Shown here: positions 46,775 to 56,202 of the stretch, one piece after another
Position numbering within the stretch: the stretch's first letter is position 1
Layout: every line of letters starts with the position of its first letter
Assembly: GCF_020991415.1 (NCBI RefSeq)
Contig: NZ_JAJMOY010000002.1
Location: 62,001 to 126,000 of the forward strand
Origin: Flavobacterium sp. ENC
Lineage (GTDB): Bacteria; Bacteroidota; Bacteroidia; Flavobacteriales; Flavobacteriaceae
Direction: 5' to 3'
DNA length: 64,000 bases
Made by a program: the position numbers and the translations under genes
Notes under the pieces: model-generated
What the model saw: only the letters and a program-made list of their open reading frames with translations
What the model was told of the DNA's origin: nothing
The model's database searches: none

Positions 46775-47287
46775 ATGTTTTTAAATTATATAAAGGAATT
46801 TTTTGTAAAAAAATCATTAAAAAATAACTTGAATAATGTCAAAAACGAAGTCTTTACAAGTAAAGTGCAAACAATTGGTTTACTGGTTGATGAAAGCAAA
46901 TTTCGACATTCAAAAGAGTTAATCAGAGAATTAATATCGAATGGAATCAGGCCGGACGATATAAAAATTGTGGTGTACAGGGATAAATTAGAGGAAAAAA
47001 CCGCGTATTCCCGACCTACTTTTGGTAAAAAAGACATCAGTTGGAACGGAAATATTGAGGCAGATTTTCTGAATGAATTTATCGGGACAGAATTTGACCT
47101 TCTGATTAGTTATTATGATACCGAAAAAGCCATTTTGATGCTGGTAACAAGTAAGTCAGAAGCGAAGTTTAAAGTTGGTTTTGCAGCCGTCGATAAAAAA
47201 TTAAACCGATGGATGATCGAAACCACTCTGGAGAATTACAAACTCTTCGTTTTCGAATTGTTTAAGTATTTAAAAAATATCAAATAA
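46775..47287 (+). CDS. Conserved protein of unknown function (DUF6913-like) upstream of dapA
   Basis: This 170-residue, lysine-rich protein has no signal or membrane segment. Its centre (TIGLLVDESKFRHSKELIREL, ISWNGNIEADFLNEFIGTEFDLLISYY) recalls a small Flavobacteriia family commonly found next to dapA, which I believe is DUF6913; the name was not checked. The alternating alpha/beta pattern suggests a Rossmann-like fold. It is 15 bp before dapA and is probably co-transcribed with it, but no lysine-pathway role is shown. Confidence 0.7.
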   Translation: MFLNYIKEFFVKKSLKNNLNNVKNEVFTSKVQTIGLLVDESKFRHSKELIRELISNGIRPDDIKIVVYRDKLEEKTAYSRPTFGKKDISWNGNIEADFLNEFIGTEFDLLISYYDTEKAILMLVTSKSEAKFKVGFAAVDKKLNRWMIETTLENYKLFVFELFKYLKNIK

Positions 47288-47302
47288 AATATAAATTAGA
47301 AT

Positions 47303-48196
47303 ATGCAATCATTAATAGGTACTGGCGTTGCTCTTGTAACTCCATTTAAAAAAGATTTCTCAATTGATTTTGAAGCATTACAGCGAATAGTTAATTTTTC
47401 GATTGACGGAGGAGTTGAATATCTTGTGGTTATGGGTACAACAGCAGAAAATGCTACCTTGACCCAGGCCGAAAAAGAATTGGTTATAAACGCAGTAGTT
47501 GATGTTAATAAAGGAAGACTGCCACTGGTACTAGGTGTAGGCGGTAATAATACCATGCAGGTTGTTGAGGAATTAAAAACAAGGGATTTTTCTGCATTTG
47601 ACGCTATTCTTTCCGTTTCTCCTTATTATAACAAACCAACTCAGGAAGGAATTTACCAGCATTTTAAGGCGGTTGCCGAAGCTTCTCCGCTACCGGTTAT
47701 TTTATATAATGTTCCGGGGCGAACATCAAGCAATATGCTTCCTGCAACCGTAATTCGTCTGGCGAATGATTTTGATAATGTGGTAGCAATAAAAGAAGCT
47801 GCAGGAGATATCGTGCAGGCTTTTCAACTGATTAAAAATGCACCTAAAGATTTCCTTGTAATTTCAGGTGATGATATGATTGCCTTACCCATAGTTTTGG
47901 CTGGCGGAGCAGGGGTAATCTCTGTAATTGGACAAGGTTTTCCGAAAGAATTTTCAGAAATGATCCGTTTAGGATTGAATAAAAAAGTAAATGAAGCTTT
48001 TAAAACACAATACTTTCTGTCAGATTGTATTGATATGATTTTTGAGCAGGGAAATCCTGCCGGAATCAAACAAGTGTTCAAAGCCCTTGGTGTTGCTGAA
48101 AACACGGTACGTTTGCCGTTAGTTTCAGTAGATGATTCACTGGCCGGAAGACTGAATGAATTTGTTAAAAAAAGCATTAAGGTAGAGCAGGATTAA
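47303..48196 (+). CDS. dapA: 4-hydroxy-tetrahydrodipicolinate synthase
   Basis: DapA condenses pyruvate with aspartate semialdehyde, the first committed step of lysine and diaminopimelate synthesis. The 297-residue TIM barrel shows the Schiff-base Lys164 in [10 protein letters not shown], Tyr135 in YNVPGRTS, and the Thr46/Thr47 pair in [15 protein letters not shown] (GTTGE in most homologues; here Ala replaces Gly). Pyruvate-binding [13 protein letters not shown] is also present. The start [15 protein letters not shown] fits the family. Confidence 0.95.
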   Translation: MQSLIGTGVALVTPFKKDFSIDFEALQRIVNFSIDGGVEYLVVMGTTAENATLTQAEKELVINAVVDVNKGRLPLVLGVGGNNTMQVVEELKTRDFSAFDAILSVSPYYNKPTQEGIYQHFKAVAEASPLPVILYNVPGRTSSNMLPATVIRLANDFDNVVAIKEAAGDIVQAFQLIKNAPKDFLVISGDDMIALPIVLAGGAGVISVIGQGFPKEFSEMIRLGLNKKVNEAFKTQYFLSDCIDMIFEQGNPAGIKQVFKALGVAENTVRLPLVSVDDSLAGRLNEFVKKSIKVEQD

Positions 48197-48223
48197 CGGT
48201 ATTTTATTATACCAAAAAAATAT

Positions 48224-48254
48224 TTTGTAGTAGCTAAATTAATAACTAAATTTG
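48224..48254 (+). promoter_or_regulatory. Promoter of the bamD-rpoZ-coaBC unit
   Basis: TTTG (48224-48227), a 19-nt spacer and TAAATTTG (48247-48254) match the Bacteroidota consensus exactly in both elements and spacing. Transcription should start near 48261, about 60 nt before the bamD ATG. A small stem CACCG/CGGTG follows in the leader. Confidence 0.7.
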
Positions 48255-48321
48255 CCACCGGAACTTCGGTGTGATTTTGCTTTGGCACAATTGTCTAAGA
48301 AATCATAATAAAAGTAATAAA

Positions 48322-49116
48322 ATGAAAAAAATAGTATCTCTATTAATTGTTGTTGTCCTTTTTTGTTCTTGTAGTGATTACCAAAAAGCATTGAAAAATG
48401 AAGATGTTGCGGCAAAATTTGAAATAGCAACAAAGATGTATGAGGCTGGGAAATATTCAAAAGCCATCCGTCTTTTTGAGCAATTAGCACCTACGTATAG
48501 AGGTAAACCTCAGGCTGAAAAATTATTTTATATGTTTTCTCAGTCCTATTATAAAACAAAACAATATTATTTGGCAGGTTATCAGTTTGAAAGTTTCGTT
48601 TCCGGTTATCCACGAAGCGAAAAAGTTCAGGAAGCTGCTTTTCTTGGCGCCTTTAGTTATTCTAAATTATCTCCTGTTTACAGTTTAGACCAGACCGATA
48701 CGGTAAAAGCATTAGAGAAATTACAGGCTTTTATTGATAACTATCCAAATTCAGAATACATTGTTCAGGCCAATGAGGCAGTAAAAATACTGAATGGCAA
48801 GCTGGAGAAAAAAGCATATGAAAATGCAAAAGGGTATAACACAATTTCAGATTATAAATCAGCATTAGTCGCTTTTGATAATTTTATTGCTGATTTCCCG
48901 GGAACACCTTTTAAAGAAGATGCATTGTTCTATAAATATGATTCTGCATACAAACTGGCCATAAACAGCGTTCCTTCCAAAATGCAGGATCGTTTGAATG
49001 TTGCCAAAGTAGCTTACAATAACTTAATTAAGTTTAAAAGCGACACCAAATACAAAGCACAGGCTGACGAAATGAATGTCAGAGTGGAAACTGATTTACA
49101 AAAATTTACTAAATAA
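48322..49116 (+). CDS. bamD: Outer-membrane protein assembly factor BamD
   Basis: BamD is a TPR lipoprotein of the BAM complex that inserts beta-barrel proteins into the outer membrane. The signal ends LFCSC, so Cys16 is the lipidated residue in the 264-residue protein. Tandem helical repeats follow (FEIATKMYEAGKYSKAIRLFEQL, FYMFSQSYYKTKQYYLAGYQFESF), with the characteristic YPRSEKVQEAAFLGAFSY. The ATG at 48322 is chosen because it opens the lipoprotein signal; a longer frame from 48271 starts inside the leader. It begins a long operon with rpoZ and coaBC. Confidence 0.9.
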   Translation: MKKIVSLLIVVVLFCSCSDYQKALKNEDVAAKFEIATKMYEAGKYSKAIRLFEQLAPTYRGKPQAEKLFYMFSQSYYKTKQYYLAGYQFESFVSGYPRSEKVQEAAFLGAFSYSKLSPVYSLDQTDTVKALEKLQAFIDNYPNSEYIVQANEAVKILNGKLEKKAYENAKGYNTISDYKSALVAFDNFIADFPGTPFKEDALFYKYDSAYKLAINSVPSKMQDRLNVAKVAYNNLIKFKSDTKYKAQADEMNVRVETDLQKFTK

Positions 49117-49125
49117 AATAAAGTC

Positions 49126-49443
49126 ATGGATTTAAAAAAGACGAATGCTCCTGTAAATACAATAACTTACAATAAAACAGTTATTGAAGAGCCAACAGGA
49201 AATGTGTATGAGGCAATTACCATTATGGCTAAAAGAGCAAATCAGATTAATTCTGAAATCAAAAAAGAATTAACTGAGAAATTGGAAGAGTTTGCTACTT
49301 ATAATGACAGTCTTGAAGAAGTTTTTGAAAATAAAGAACAAATCGAAGTTTCTAAATTTTACGAAAAATTACCAAAACCACACGCTTTAGCTGTTCAGGA
49401 ATGGTTAGACGGTAAAACATACCACAGAGGTTCAAACAAATAA
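49126..49443 (+). CDS. rpoZ: RNA polymerase omega-like (Rpb6-type) subunit
   Basis: This 105-residue protein matches the Bacteroidota form of the omega subunit, which helps assemble and stabilise RNA polymerase. The diagnostic helix is NVYEAITIMAKRANQINSEIK (about residues 25-45), followed by an acidic helix and the tail FYEKLPKPHALAVQEWLDGKTYHR. It is longer and more divergent than E. coli omega. It sits between bamD (9 bp) and coaBC (9 bp), a common arrangement in this phylum. Confidence 0.85.
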   Translation: MDLKKTNAPVNTITYNKTVIEEPTGNVYEAITIMAKRANQINSEIKKELTEKLEEFATYNDSLEEVFENKEQIEVSKFYEKLPKPHALAVQEWLDGKTYHRGSNK

Positions 49444-49452
49444 TATAGTATA

Positions 49453-50661
49453 ATGTCAGTTTTAAACGGAAAAAAAATTTTACTGGGAGTTTCTGGTGGA
49501 ATTGCAGCGTATAAAACAGCATCATTAGTACGACTCTTTATAAAAGCAGGTGCACATGTCCAGGTGATAATGACACCTGCTTCTAAGGATTTTGTAACTC
49601 CACTTACGTTATCTACGTTATCAAAAAATCCGGTACATTCCAGTTTCTTTAATCAGGATGATGAAGATGCCGTTTGGAACAATCATGTTGAATTAGCACT
49701 TTGGGCTGATATAATGCTGATTGCTCCCGCAACTGCCAATACGTTATCCAAGATGACAACCGGTAATTGCGATAATCTTTTAATTGCCACTTATTTATCG
49801 GCCAAATGTCCTGTTTACTTTGCTCCGGCAATGGATCTGGATATGTACAAACATCCCTCTACCATTTCAAGTTTTACTGCCTTAAAACAATTTGGGAATA
49901 TTATGATTCCTGCAGAAAGCGGCGAATTGGCAAGTGGTCTATCTGGTGAAGGAAGAATGGCAGAACCTGAAAATATAATTGCGTTTCTGGAAGCTGATTT
50001 AGAAGCTAAATTACCGCTGAAAGGAAAAAAAATACTAATTACTGCCGGACCAACATACGAAGCAATAGATCCTGTACGTTTTATAGGAAATCATTCCTCC
50101 GGAAAAATGGGTTTTGATATTGCAAATGCAGCTGCTGATTTAGGAGCAAGTGTTGTTTTGGTCTCGGGACCCACACATTACAAAGTAAAAAATACAGCAA
50201 TTCAGGTTATAAATGTAGTATCTGCAGAGGAAATGTACGATGCCTGTCATTTGTATTATCATAATGTTGATGTTGCCATCGCAGCAGCAGCAGTAGCCGA
50301 TTATAAACCCAAAACGGTAGCTGTACAGAAAATCAAAAAAGCTCCGGATGAATTTTCGATCGAGCTCGAAAAAACAAAAGATATTTTATTGTCACTGGGA
50401 AAAAGCAAGAAAAATCAATTTCTGATTGGATTTGCATTAGAAACTGAAAATGAAATTGAGAATGCGAAGTTGAAAATTCAGAAAAAAAACTTAGATTTGA
50501 TTGTTTTAAATTCCTTACAGGATAAAGGGGCCGGTTTTAAAAAAGAAACCAATAAAGTGACTTTTATTGATAAGGATTTTAAAATCGAACCAATGGAATT
50601 AAAATCAAAAGAATCAGTAGCAACCGATATTTTGAATAAAGTGATTTCACATTTTCTATAA
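49453..50661 (+). CDS. coaBC: Phosphopantothenoylcysteine decarboxylase / phosphopantothenate-cysteine ligase
   Basis: CoaBC catalyses two steps of coenzyme A synthesis. The 402-residue protein has an N-terminal FMN-dependent decarboxylase (GVSGGIAAYKTASLVRL; active-site His in WNNHVELALWAD; PAMDLDMYKHP, where Asp stands in the usual PxMNxxMW loop) and a C-terminal ligase (TAGPTYEAIDPVRFIGNHSSGKMG, AAAAVADYKPK, KIKKAP with the ligase lysine). The Asn-to-Asp change in the decarboxylase loop is worth noting. It follows rpoZ in the bamD operon. Together with coaE at 56203 it gives two CoA genes in the window. Confidence 0.95.
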   Translation: MSVLNGKKILLGVSGGIAAYKTASLVRLFIKAGAHVQVIMTPASKDFVTPLTLSTLSKNPVHSSFFNQDDEDAVWNNHVELALWADIMLIAPATANTLSKMTTGNCDNLLIATYLSAKCPVYFAPAMDLDMYKHPSTISSFTALKQFGNIMIPAESGELASGLSGEGRMAEPENIIAFLEADLEAKLPLKGKKILITAGPTYEAIDPVRFIGNHSSGKMGFDIANAAADLGASVVLVSGPTHYKVKNTAIQVINVVSAEEMYDACHLYYHNVDVAIAAAAVADYKPKTVAVQKIKKAPDEFSIELEKTKDILLSLGKSKKNQFLIGFALETENEIENAKLKIQKKNLDLIVLNSLQDKGAGFKKETNKVTFIDKDFKIEPMELKSKESVATDILNKVISHFL

Positions 50662-50741
50662 ATCAAAAGTGATTTCAAGCCAGACACTGAATTAAAACAA
50701 TAGCGGAATCATCTTTCGCTAAACGCAAATAGTATCTTCGT

Positions 50742-51629
50742 ATGAATAATAAAATAGTTACTTTATTAGTATTTTTAATTTTTGGCTATACCCAGGCACA
50801 ACAGCTAAATTGTACGGTAACTATAAATACGGACAGACTTCCCAATCCCAATCAGCAGGTTTTTAAGACGCTTCAGACTTCCTTGTCGGAATTTGTAAAT
50901 AAAACCGACTGGACAGGTTCTGTCTTAAAGCAAAACGAACGCATCAATTGTTCAATGTATATTACCTTGTCGTCTTATAGCTCAGATCAGTTTTCAGGTA
51001 CCATTCAGGTTCAGGCTTCGAGACTTATTTATAATTCGACCTATTCCTCTCCGATTCTAAATTATAACGATAAGGACTTGAGTTTCCGATATACAGAATA
51101 CGAACCGCTATTGTTCAATCCGACTACTTTTGAATCCAATTTAGTATCAGTAGTTTCCTTTTACAGCTACATGATTTTAGGAATAGATGCTGATACCTTT
51201 CAAATGGGAGGTGGAAGCTCTTATCTGGAAACAGCCCAAAATATCTCAAATGTGGCGCAACAGGGAGGTTTTAAAGGATGGAGCCAGGCAGACGGAGTTC
51301 AGAACCGTTACTTTTTAATCAACGATATGCTTTCGCCAACGTACAGCGATCTAAGACAAACCATGTTTTTATACCATTCCGGTTTAGACAATATGAGCCA
51401 GGATCTGAAAGCGGCAAAAGAAAAAATAAAATCCTCCGTAATACTTATAGGCAAACTAAATTCAGTTAAGCCAAACGCCTTTTTAACGCGGATATTTTTT
51501 GATGCCAAATCAGATGAAATTGTTTCTGTTTTTTCCGGCGGGCCAAGTATTCCTGTTACCGATTTAACAGATGTTTTAAATAAAGTATCCCCATTGAATT
51601 CTACTAAATGGTCGCAAATCAAATTTTAA
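50742..51629 (+). CDS. Exported DUF4835 family protein
   Basis: This 295-residue protein has a signal peptide (1-19, YTQAQQ) and then the Bacteroidota-specific DUF4835 pattern: LNCTVTINTDRLPNPNQQVFKTLQTSL, EFVNKTDW, YNDKDLSFRYTEYEPLLFN, FYSYMILGIDADTF and FKGWSQADGVQNRY. Its position between coaBC and recN is typical. I have an uncertain memory of this family being linked to type IX secretion under the name PorD, which I could not verify. No catalytic motif is seen. Confidence 0.8.
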   Translation: MNNKIVTLLVFLIFGYTQAQQLNCTVTINTDRLPNPNQQVFKTLQTSLSEFVNKTDWTGSVLKQNERINCSMYITLSSYSSDQFSGTIQVQASRLIYNSTYSSPILNYNDKDLSFRYTEYEPLLFNPTTFESNLVSVVSFYSYMILGIDADTFQMGGGSSYLETAQNISNVAQQGGFKGWSQADGVQNRYFLINDMLSPTYSDLRQTMFLYHSGLDNMSQDLKAAKEKIKSSVILIGKLNSVKPNAFLTRIFFDAKSDEIVSVFSGGPSIPVTDLTDVLNKVSPLNSTKWSQIKF

Positions 51630-51682
51630 TTGTTTTTAAATTTTGCTTCCTTCATTAACTTTTATATTTATATACTTTTCTT

Positions 51683-53335
51683 ATGATTACTTCACTGTCA
51701 ATTAAAAATTATGCTCTGATTGAAAAGCTTGCTATTGATTTTTCAAAAGGTTTTTCTATAATTACAGGTGAAACAGGTGCTGGTAAATCTATAATTTTAG
51801 GAGCAATAGGTTTGGTTTTAGGAAAAAGAGCCGACCTGACTTCATTGAAAAATAAAGAAGAGAAATGTGTCATCGAAGCACAATTTGAAATTTCAAAATA
51901 CAATTTGAAAGATTTTTTTGAAGCTAATGACCTTGATTATGAAGATGAAACAATCATCAGACGTGAAATTTTACCATCAGGAAAATCACGTGCTTTTATT
52001 AATGATAGTCCCGTAAACCTTCAGGAACTGCAGGATTTGAGTTTGTTTTTGATTGATATTCATTCACAGCAACAGACTCAGGAACTTTCTGATGAAAATG
52101 TTCAGTTCAAAATAATTGATGCAATTGCAGACAATTCAGATGTGATTGGTTCCTATCAGAAACTTCTAAAGGAATATAAATCAGATAAATCAAAACTAAA
52201 CGCTTTACTGAAAAAACAAAGCGATTCAGGAAAAGAACAGGAATACAATACTTTTTTGCTGAATGAATTGGTCGTAGCAAAGCTAAAATCCGGCGAGCAG
52301 GAAGAACTGGAAGCTGATTTTGAGAAGCTGAATAATGTAGAAATTATAAAAGAAGCAATCGATAAATCTCTCGTGATTACTAATGAAGAACAATTTGGCA
52401 TTTTTCACAATTTAAATGAGATTAAAGCGGCTTTGCAAAAAATCGCCCTTTTTTCACCGGAATACCAGAGTTTGTTCGAAAGAATTACAAGTGTAGCTAT
52501 CGAAGTAGATGATGTTTCCAAAGAATTGCAAAATGCTTCGGAAAAATTGTTAAACGATCCTGAAAAATTAGAATTGACCAACCAGAAGTTGCAGTTAATT
52601 TATAACCTTCAGAAGAAACATCAGGTAACCTCTGTAGACGATTTACTTCAAATTCAGGCAGATTTGGAAAGTGCTGTTGTAGAGCTTGGAAATATAGAAG
52701 AAGAAATTACGGTTTTATCGCAGTCGATAGAACAAAAAACGCAGGAATTGGATGCTTTTTCAGCAACCATTCACCAAAACAGGGAAAAGGCTATTCCGGT
52801 TTTATCGAATCAGTTAGTTTCGATTCTGGAAACTTTAGGTATGCCTAATGTTCGTTTCAATATGGAACTGCTGCCGTCTGAAACGTATTTCCAAAACGGA
52901 AAAGACGAATTACAGTTTTTATTTTCGGCCAATAAAGGAACTGACTTCGGATTGCTGAAGAAAGTGGCTTCCGGAGGAGAGATGTCCCGTATAATGCTGG
53001 CTGTGAAAGCGATATTAGCAAAATATTCTAAATTGCCTACTTTGATTTTTGATGAAATTGACACTGGGGTTTCCGGTGAAATAGCCATTAGAATGGGCGA
53101 AATTATGAAAGAAATGAGTGCCACAATGCAGATATTTGCTATTACGCATTTACCGCAAATTGCAGCAAAAGGGGATTCTCATTTCAAAGTCTCTAAATCT
53201 ACGGTTGATGACGATACACAATCAGAATTGAAACTATTAGGCCAGGAAGAAAGAGTGATAGAAATTGCTCAGATGCTTTCCGGTGCCAATATCTCGGATT
53301 CTGCATTAAATCATGCCAAACAATTATTAAATTAG
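51683..53335 (+). CDS. recN: DNA repair protein RecN
   Basis: RecN is an SMC-like ATPase that holds broken DNA during recombinational repair. The 550-residue protein has the head-domain start MITSLSIKNYALIEKLAIDF, Walker A GETGAGKS (residues about 31-38), two coiled-coil arms (about 150-360, Glu/Lys/Gln rich), the ABC signature SGGEMSRIMLA and Walker B LIFDEIDTGVSGE near residues 453-465. It stands 53 bp after the DUF4835 gene; a separate promoter is possible but not clear. Confidence 0.96.
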   Translation: MITSLSIKNYALIEKLAIDFSKGFSIITGETGAGKSIILGAIGLVLGKRADLTSLKNKEEKCVIEAQFEISKYNLKDFFEANDLDYEDETIIRREILPSGKSRAFINDSPVNLQELQDLSLFLIDIHSQQQTQELSDENVQFKIIDAIADNSDVIGSYQKLLKEYKSDKSKLNALLKKQSDSGKEQEYNTFLLNELVVAKLKSGEQEELEADFEKLNNVEIIKEAIDKSLVITNEEQFGIFHNLNEIKAALQKIALFSPEYQSLFERITSVAIEVDDVSKELQNASEKLLNDPEKLELTNQKLQLIYNLQKKHQVTSVDDLLQIQADLESAVVELGNIEEEITVLSQSIEQKTQELDAFSATIHQNREKAIPVLSNQLVSILETLGMPNVRFNMELLPSETYFQNGKDELQFLFSANKGTDFGLLKKVASGGEMSRIMLAVKAILAKYSKLPTLIFDEIDTGVSGEIAIRMGEIMKEMSATMQIFAITHLPQIAAKGDSHFKVSKSTVDDDTQSELKLLGQEERVIEIAQMLSGANISDSALNHAKQLLN

Positions 53336-53346
53336 AATAGAGTATT

Positions 53347-53868
53347 ATGGAAAGCCTGAGTTTTTATGAAAATCAATTTATTAAAGCAGATTCCTTAATA
53401 TCTGACGGAAATATAGCTGAAGGAAAAGAACTGCTGGAGGAAATACTGGGTCAGTATCCTGACTTTGGTAAAGCTCATAATCATTTGGGCTGGATTTACT
53501 ATAACAAGTTAAGTAATTATGATCGAGGAATTTATCATTATAAACTGGCTATGAAATTTGAACCAAAATATCCGCCGCCTTATATCAATTATACCTATTT
53601 ACTTATTGATATTGGCCGTTATGCAGAAGCAAAAGAGCATATTAGGGATACGATGCAGAACCTTGAAAATTTTGATTATTCGACCTATAACAGTGAATTA
53701 GGAAGAATGGCAGAATATGAAAATGAGTACACTGCCGCTTATAATTATTATAAACTAGCAAAGAAAAGTGCCCTGAACCCAAACTTTATAGACAATATGA
53801 ATGCCAACATGAAAAGGGTTAAAGATAAAATGTCTATTTTTGAAAAATTAAAACTGAAACTGAATTAA
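53347..53868 (+). CDS. TPR-repeat protein
   Basis: This 173-residue protein is helical with tetratricopeptide-type repeats: AEGKELLEEILGQYPDFGKAHNHLGWIYYNKL (about 25-55), GIYHYKLAMKFEPKYPPPYINYTYLLIDIGRY and AYNYYKLAKKSALNPN near 135-150. It has no signal peptide. TPR proteins provide protein-protein contacts, and the partner is unknown. It is placed 11 bp after recN and 21 bp before fabV, consistent with one operon. Confidence 0.8.
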   Translation: MESLSFYENQFIKADSLISDGNIAEGKELLEEILGQYPDFGKAHNHLGWIYYNKLSNYDRGIYHYKLAMKFEPKYPPPYINYTYLLIDIGRYAEAKEHIRDTMQNLENFDYSTYNSELGRMAEYENEYTAAYNYYKLAKKSALNPNFIDNMNANMKRVKDKMSIFEKLKLKLN

Positions 53869-53889
53869 TACAATAAAAATAATTGCAAG

Positions 53890-55080
53890 ATGATTATAGA
53901 ACCTAGAATGAGAGGATTTATTTGTTTGACATCACACCCAAAGGGATGCGAGCAGAATGTAAAAAATCAAATAGAATATATAAAATCAAAAGGTCCGATC
54001 GCCGGAGCAAAAAAAGTACTGGTAATTGGTGCTTCAACAGGTTTTGGACTGGCTTCAAGAATTACGAGTGCATTTGGATCTGATGCTGCGACAATTGGCG
54101 TTTTTTTTGAAAAACCGCCGGTTGAAGGAAAAACCGCTTCACCGGGATGGTATAATTCTGCCGCTTTTGAAGCTGAAGCTCATAAAGCAGGTTTATATGC
54201 AAAAAGTATCAATGGAGATGCTTTTTCAAATGAAATTAAAAGACAAACTTTAGATTTAATAAAAGCAGACTTAGGACAGGTTGATCTTGTGATTTACAGT
54301 TTAGCATCGCCAGTGCGTTTACATCCTGTAACAGGATTGACACACCGTTCTGTTTTAAAACCAATCGGACAGACCTTTACAAACAAGACAGTTGATTTTC
54401 ATACCGGAAACGTTACTGAGGTTTCTATAGCGCCGGCCAATGAAGAGGATATTACCAATACTGTTGCCGTAATGGGCGGTGAAGACTGGGCTATGTGGAT
54501 GGATGCTTTAAAAGAGGAAAATTTACTGGCTGAAGGAGCTACCACAGTAGCATATTCTTATATCGGACCATCATTGACAGAAGCAGTTTACCGTAAAGGA
54601 ACAATCGGACGTGCAAAAGATGATTTGGAAGCAACGGCATTTTCTATCACGGACAGTTTAAAATCAGTAGGCGGAAAAGCTTATGTATCGGTAAATAAAG
54701 CTTTGGTGACCCAGGCAAGTTCTGCAATACCTGTTATTCCGTTGTACATTTCTCTTTTGTACAAAATCATGAAAGAAGAAGGAATTCACGAAGGTTGTAT
54801 TGAGCAAATTCAGCGTTTGTTCCAGGACAGATTGTACAGCGGATCTGAAGTTCCTGTAGATGATAAAGGAAGAATCAGAATTGACGACTGGGAAATGCGT
54901 GACGATGTTCAGGCTAAAGTAGCACAACTCTGGCTGGAAGCTACTACCGAAACTTTACCCGGAATAGGAGATTTGGCAGGATACAGAAATGATTTCCTGA
55001 ACTTATTTGGATTTGAATTTGCAGGAGTAGACTACAAAGCAGAAGCAAATGAAGTAGTTGAAATTGAAAGTATAAAATAA
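53890..55080 (+). CDS. fabV: FabV-type enoyl-ACP / trans-2-enoyl-CoA reductase
   Basis: FabV reduces the double bond of enoyl-ACP in fatty acid synthesis with NADH and is usually insensitive to triclosan. The 396-residue length matches the family (larger than FabI). Visible are the start MIIEPRMRGFICLTSHPKGC, the nucleotide-binding VLVIGASTGFGLASR (43-57), and the catalytic Tyr234 followed by eight residues and Lys243 (Y-x8-K) in VYRKGTIGRAK. The PGIGDLAGYRNDFLNLFGF end is typical. No other enoyl reductase is visible here, so its share of the cell's activity is unknown. Confidence 0.95.
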   Translation: MIIEPRMRGFICLTSHPKGCEQNVKNQIEYIKSKGPIAGAKKVLVIGASTGFGLASRITSAFGSDAATIGVFFEKPPVEGKTASPGWYNSAAFEAEAHKAGLYAKSINGDAFSNEIKRQTLDLIKADLGQVDLVIYSLASPVRLHPVTGLTHRSVLKPIGQTFTNKTVDFHTGNVTEVSIAPANEEDITNTVAVMGGEDWAMWMDALKEENLLAEGATTVAYSYIGPSLTEAVYRKGTIGRAKDDLEATAFSITDSLKSVGGKAYVSVNKALVTQASSAIPVIPLYISLLYKIMKEEGIHEGCIEQIQRLFQDRLYSGSEVPVDDKGRIRIDDWEMRDDVQAKVAQLWLEATTETLPGIGDLAGYRNDFLNLFGFEFAGVDYKAEANEVVEIESIK

Positions 55081-55100
55081 ATACAACAGTACCATAAATA

Positions 55101-55136
55101 AAAACCATCAGCCAAAAGTTGATGGTTTTTTTGTGA
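55101..55136 (+). terminator. Rho-independent terminator after fabV
   Basis: AAAACCATCA (55101-55110) pairs with TGATGGTTTT (55120-55129) around a 9-nt loop and continues into TTTTTG. It lies 20 bp after the fabV stop. Confidence 0.9.
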
Positions 55137-55152
55137 ATATACCATATCTTTG
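55119..55152 (+). promoter_or_regulatory. Candidate promoter of the GT2-coaE genes
   Basis: TTG (55119-55121) and TATCTTTG (55145-55152) are separated by 23 nt. The -7 octamer is an exact TAnnTTTG match, while the -33 element overlaps the fabV terminator. The start would lie about 43 nt before the ATG at 55203. Confidence 0.35.
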
Positions 55153-55202
55153 TTAAAATTTTTCAGTTTAAGTAATTACTCTTTAATACCTCATATTCCA
55201 TT

Positions 55203-56201
55203 ATGATTTTTTCTTTAATTATACCCGTGTATAATCGACCAGATGAAGTTGATGAACTTTTAGAAAGTTTGGCCCAATCTGATTATAATGAAGCTTTTGA
55301 AATTGTTCTTGTAGAAGATGGTTCATCAATACCATGCAAAGAGGTTGTGATGACCTATCAGGGAAAACTTAATATCTCCTATTATTTTAAAGAGAATTCA
55401 GGACCGGGAGACTCAAGAAATTTTGGAATGCAAAAGGCGAGAGGTGATTATTTTATCATTTTTGATTCAGATTGTATCATTCCGTCCAATTATCTGACAG
55501 AAGTCCGAAAAGAGTTAAATGCCAATTATGTAGATTGTTTCGGCGGGCCTGATAAAGCATTGAAAAGCTTTTCAAACGTTCAGAAAGCGATAAACTTTGC
55601 CATGACTTCATTTTTGACAACCGGTGGAATCCGCGGTGGTTCAGAAAAAATCAATAAGTTTCAGCCCCGCAGTTTTAATATGGGGATTTCAAAAAAAGCC
55701 TTTGAAATATCAAGAGGTTTTGGAAATATCCATCCGGGAGAAGATCCGGACCTTTCAATCCGTCTTTGGAATTTAGGTTTTGAAACCCGATTATTTCCGC
55801 AGGCATTTGTGTATCACAAACGTCGTATAGATTGGAGTAAATTTTCGGTTCAGGTACATAAATTCGGAATTGCAAGGCCAATTTTAAATAGTTGGTATCC
55901 GGAACATAGTAAAATCACTTTTTTCTTTCCTACGGTTTTTATTTTAGGATTATTAATAGCTTTTTTATTGTTAATCTTCAATTTTGATCTTTTGTTACAA
56001 TTATATTTCGTATATTTCGTTATCATTTTTCTTACATCCACTATCCAGAATAGAAGTTTTAAAATTGGATATCTTTCAGTAATAGCGGTATGGAAGCAGT
56101 TTTATGGCTATGGTACGGGTTTTTTGGAATCATTTGTAAAGATTATCCTTTTAAAGAAAAAACCACAAGAAGCTTTTCCTCGTATGTTTTTTAAAGTGTA
56201 G
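55203..56201 (+). CDS. Family 2 glycosyltransferase, membrane-anchored
   Basis: This 332-residue protein has a GT2 catalytic domain: LIIPVYNRPDEVDELLESL (4-22), ending in the Asp-rich VLVEDGSS, the GPGDSRNFGMQKARGDYFIIFDSDC region with the DSD metal motif, and HPGEDPDLSIRLWNLGF, where the ED pair fits the catalytic base. Two hydrophobic helices (about 237-285) anchor it to the membrane. The product is unknown; cell-surface polysaccharide or protein glycosylation are both possible. coaE starts 1 bp after its stop. Confidence 0.88.
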   Translation: MIFSLIIPVYNRPDEVDELLESLAQSDYNEAFEIVLVEDGSSIPCKEVVMTYQGKLNISYYFKENSGPGDSRNFGMQKARGDYFIIFDSDCIIPSNYLTEVRKELNANYVDCFGGPDKALKSFSNVQKAINFAMTSFLTTGGIRGGSEKINKFQPRSFNMGISKKAFEISRGFGNIHPGEDPDLSIRLWNLGFETRLFPQAFVYHKRRIDWSKFSVQVHKFGIARPILNSWYPEHSKITFFFPTVFILGLLIAFLLLIFNFDLLLQLYFVYFVIIFLTSTIQNRSFKIGYLSVIAVWKQFYGYGTGFLESFVKIILLKKKPQEAFPRMFFKV

Positions 56202-56202
56202 T

